Source: JBJXHB01 sp046160725 (GTDB lineage Bacteria; Pseudomonadota; Gammaproteobacteria; Burkholderiales; Burkholderiaceae_C). From it: a DNA stretch of 6,950 bases. The position numbers and the translations under genes are program-made. Positions 1 through 6,950 of this stretch are shown here, piece after piece; within the stretch, counting starts at the first letter, position 1; every line of letters begins with the position of its first letter. The stretch covers positions 1-6,950 of the forward strand of contig JBJXHB010000275.1 in NCBI GenBank assembly GCA_046160725.1, in the 5' to 3' direction. Under the pieces are notes generated by a model. It saw nothing but the letters and a program-made list of their open reading frames with translations, ran no database searches and was not told where the DNA came from.

Positions 1-47
1 CCAGCCACCAAGCTTCGGGCGTCTATGCCCGGTGCCAGTCGCCGACG

Positions 48-82
48 CGGCGCGTCCCTCTTGGCCCATTGGGAGCGCGCCG
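48..82 (+). promoter_or_regulatory. GC-rich RNA hairpin in the rpoB leader
   Basis: Bases 48-54 pair perfectly with 76-82 and bases 55-58 pair with 71-74. This gives 11 base pairs interrupted by one bulged G at 75, with a 12-nt loop at 59-70. No run of T follows the stem, so it does not look like an intrinsic terminator. It ends 7 nt before the ribosome binding site, close enough to affect ribosome loading or to serve as a processing site. The pairing is seen directly; the role is inference by analogy with the attenuator and RNase III region before E. coli rpoB. Confidence 0.5.
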
Positions 83-89
83 ACGACAC

Positions 90-93
90 GGAG
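90..93 (+). promoter_or_regulatory. Ribosome binding site of rpoB
   Basis: GGAG lies 5 nt before the ATG at 99. It decides the start: an in-frame TTG at 69 would add ten residues, but it sits inside the leader hairpin, has no such site at good spacing, and would give an Arg-rich extension unlike known beta subunits. Confidence 0.8.
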
Positions 94-98
94 TACAA

Positions 99-4220
<4,122 letters not shown>

Positions 4221-4227
4221 ACGAGAA

Positions 4228-4232
4228 AAGGA
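4228..4232 (+). promoter_or_regulatory. Ribosome binding site of rpoC in the 20-nt rpoB-rpoC spacer
   Basis: AAGGA lies 8 nt before the rpoC ATG at 4241. The whole spacer between the rpoB stop and the rpoC start is 20 nt, too short for a separate promoter or terminator. The two genes must therefore be cotranscribed, which fits the need for equal amounts of beta and beta'. The gap is shorter than the one I recall for E. coli. Confidence 0.85.
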
Positions 4233-4240
4233 TCAAGACC

Positions 4241-6950
<2,710 letters not shown>

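Larger units (their letters stand above)
1..98 (+). other. Untranslated leader upstream of rpoB (probable end of the rplL-rpoB intergenic region)
   Basis: No recognisable protein is encoded here. All three forward frames are free of stops, but none resembles the C-terminus of ribosomal protein L7/L12, the gene that normally precedes rpoB in Proteobacteria. The stretch holds a short perfect stem (16-20 with 27-31, 6-nt loop), a strong GC-rich hairpin at 48-82 and the rpoB ribosome binding site at 90-93. I see no convincing -35/-10 promoter, which fits transcription from promoters further upstream in the operon; that is inference, because rplL is outside the window. In E. coli the equivalent spacer holds an attenuator and an RNase III site. 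Whether this one does the same cannot be told from sequence alone. Confidence 0.7.

Noticed and set aside
48..82. Intrinsic terminator before rpoB
   Set aside because: The stem is strong, but no T run follows it and rpoB starts 17 nt later.
69..98. A TTG start for rpoB ten codons upstream
   Set aside because: It lies in the leader hairpin and gives an extension unlike known beta subunits. The ATG at 99 has a GGAG at good spacing and the family N-terminus.

Overview
This window is an ordinary core-genome segment: the rpoB-rpoC part of the ribosomal protein/RNA polymerase operon, which makes the two large catalytic subunits of RNA polymerase. Both genes are on the + strand and fill almost the whole window. 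The DNA is visibly GC-rich and third codon positions are mostly G or C. Protein details point to a betaproteobacterium of the order Burkholderiales, perhaps the Comamonadaceae or the Leptothrix/Rubrivivax group. These are the DQTNPL variant of the rifampicin region in beta, the IDLAAPCAHIWF stretch in beta', and the closing DIELERN of beta. This placement comes from remembered family sequences, not from a search.

Layout: 1-98 is a non-coding leader, presumably the end of the rplL-rpoB intergenic region, with a strong GC-rich hairpin just upstream of the rpoB ribosome binding site. 99-4220 is a complete rpoB (1373 aa). 4221-4240 is a 20-nt spacer carrying the rpoC ribosome binding site. 4241-6950 is rpoC, open to the right edge and cut after codon 903 of about 1400, so the trigger loop and C-terminal parts lie outside.

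The two products assemble with two alpha subunits, omega and a sigma factor. Beta supplies the rifampicin pocket, fork loop and the two active-site lysines. Beta' supplies the Mg-binding NADFDGDQ loop, the bridge helix and two zinc sites, all of whose ligands are visible. Both genes are intact, with no frameshift, intein or insertion seen.

I found no undescribed system here. The points worth a second look are small: the leader hairpin and an alternative fold, an Asn where the bridge helix normally has Ile, an Ala in the rifampicin region, and a perfect 8-bp inverted repeat inside rpoC built from codons unusual for this genome.
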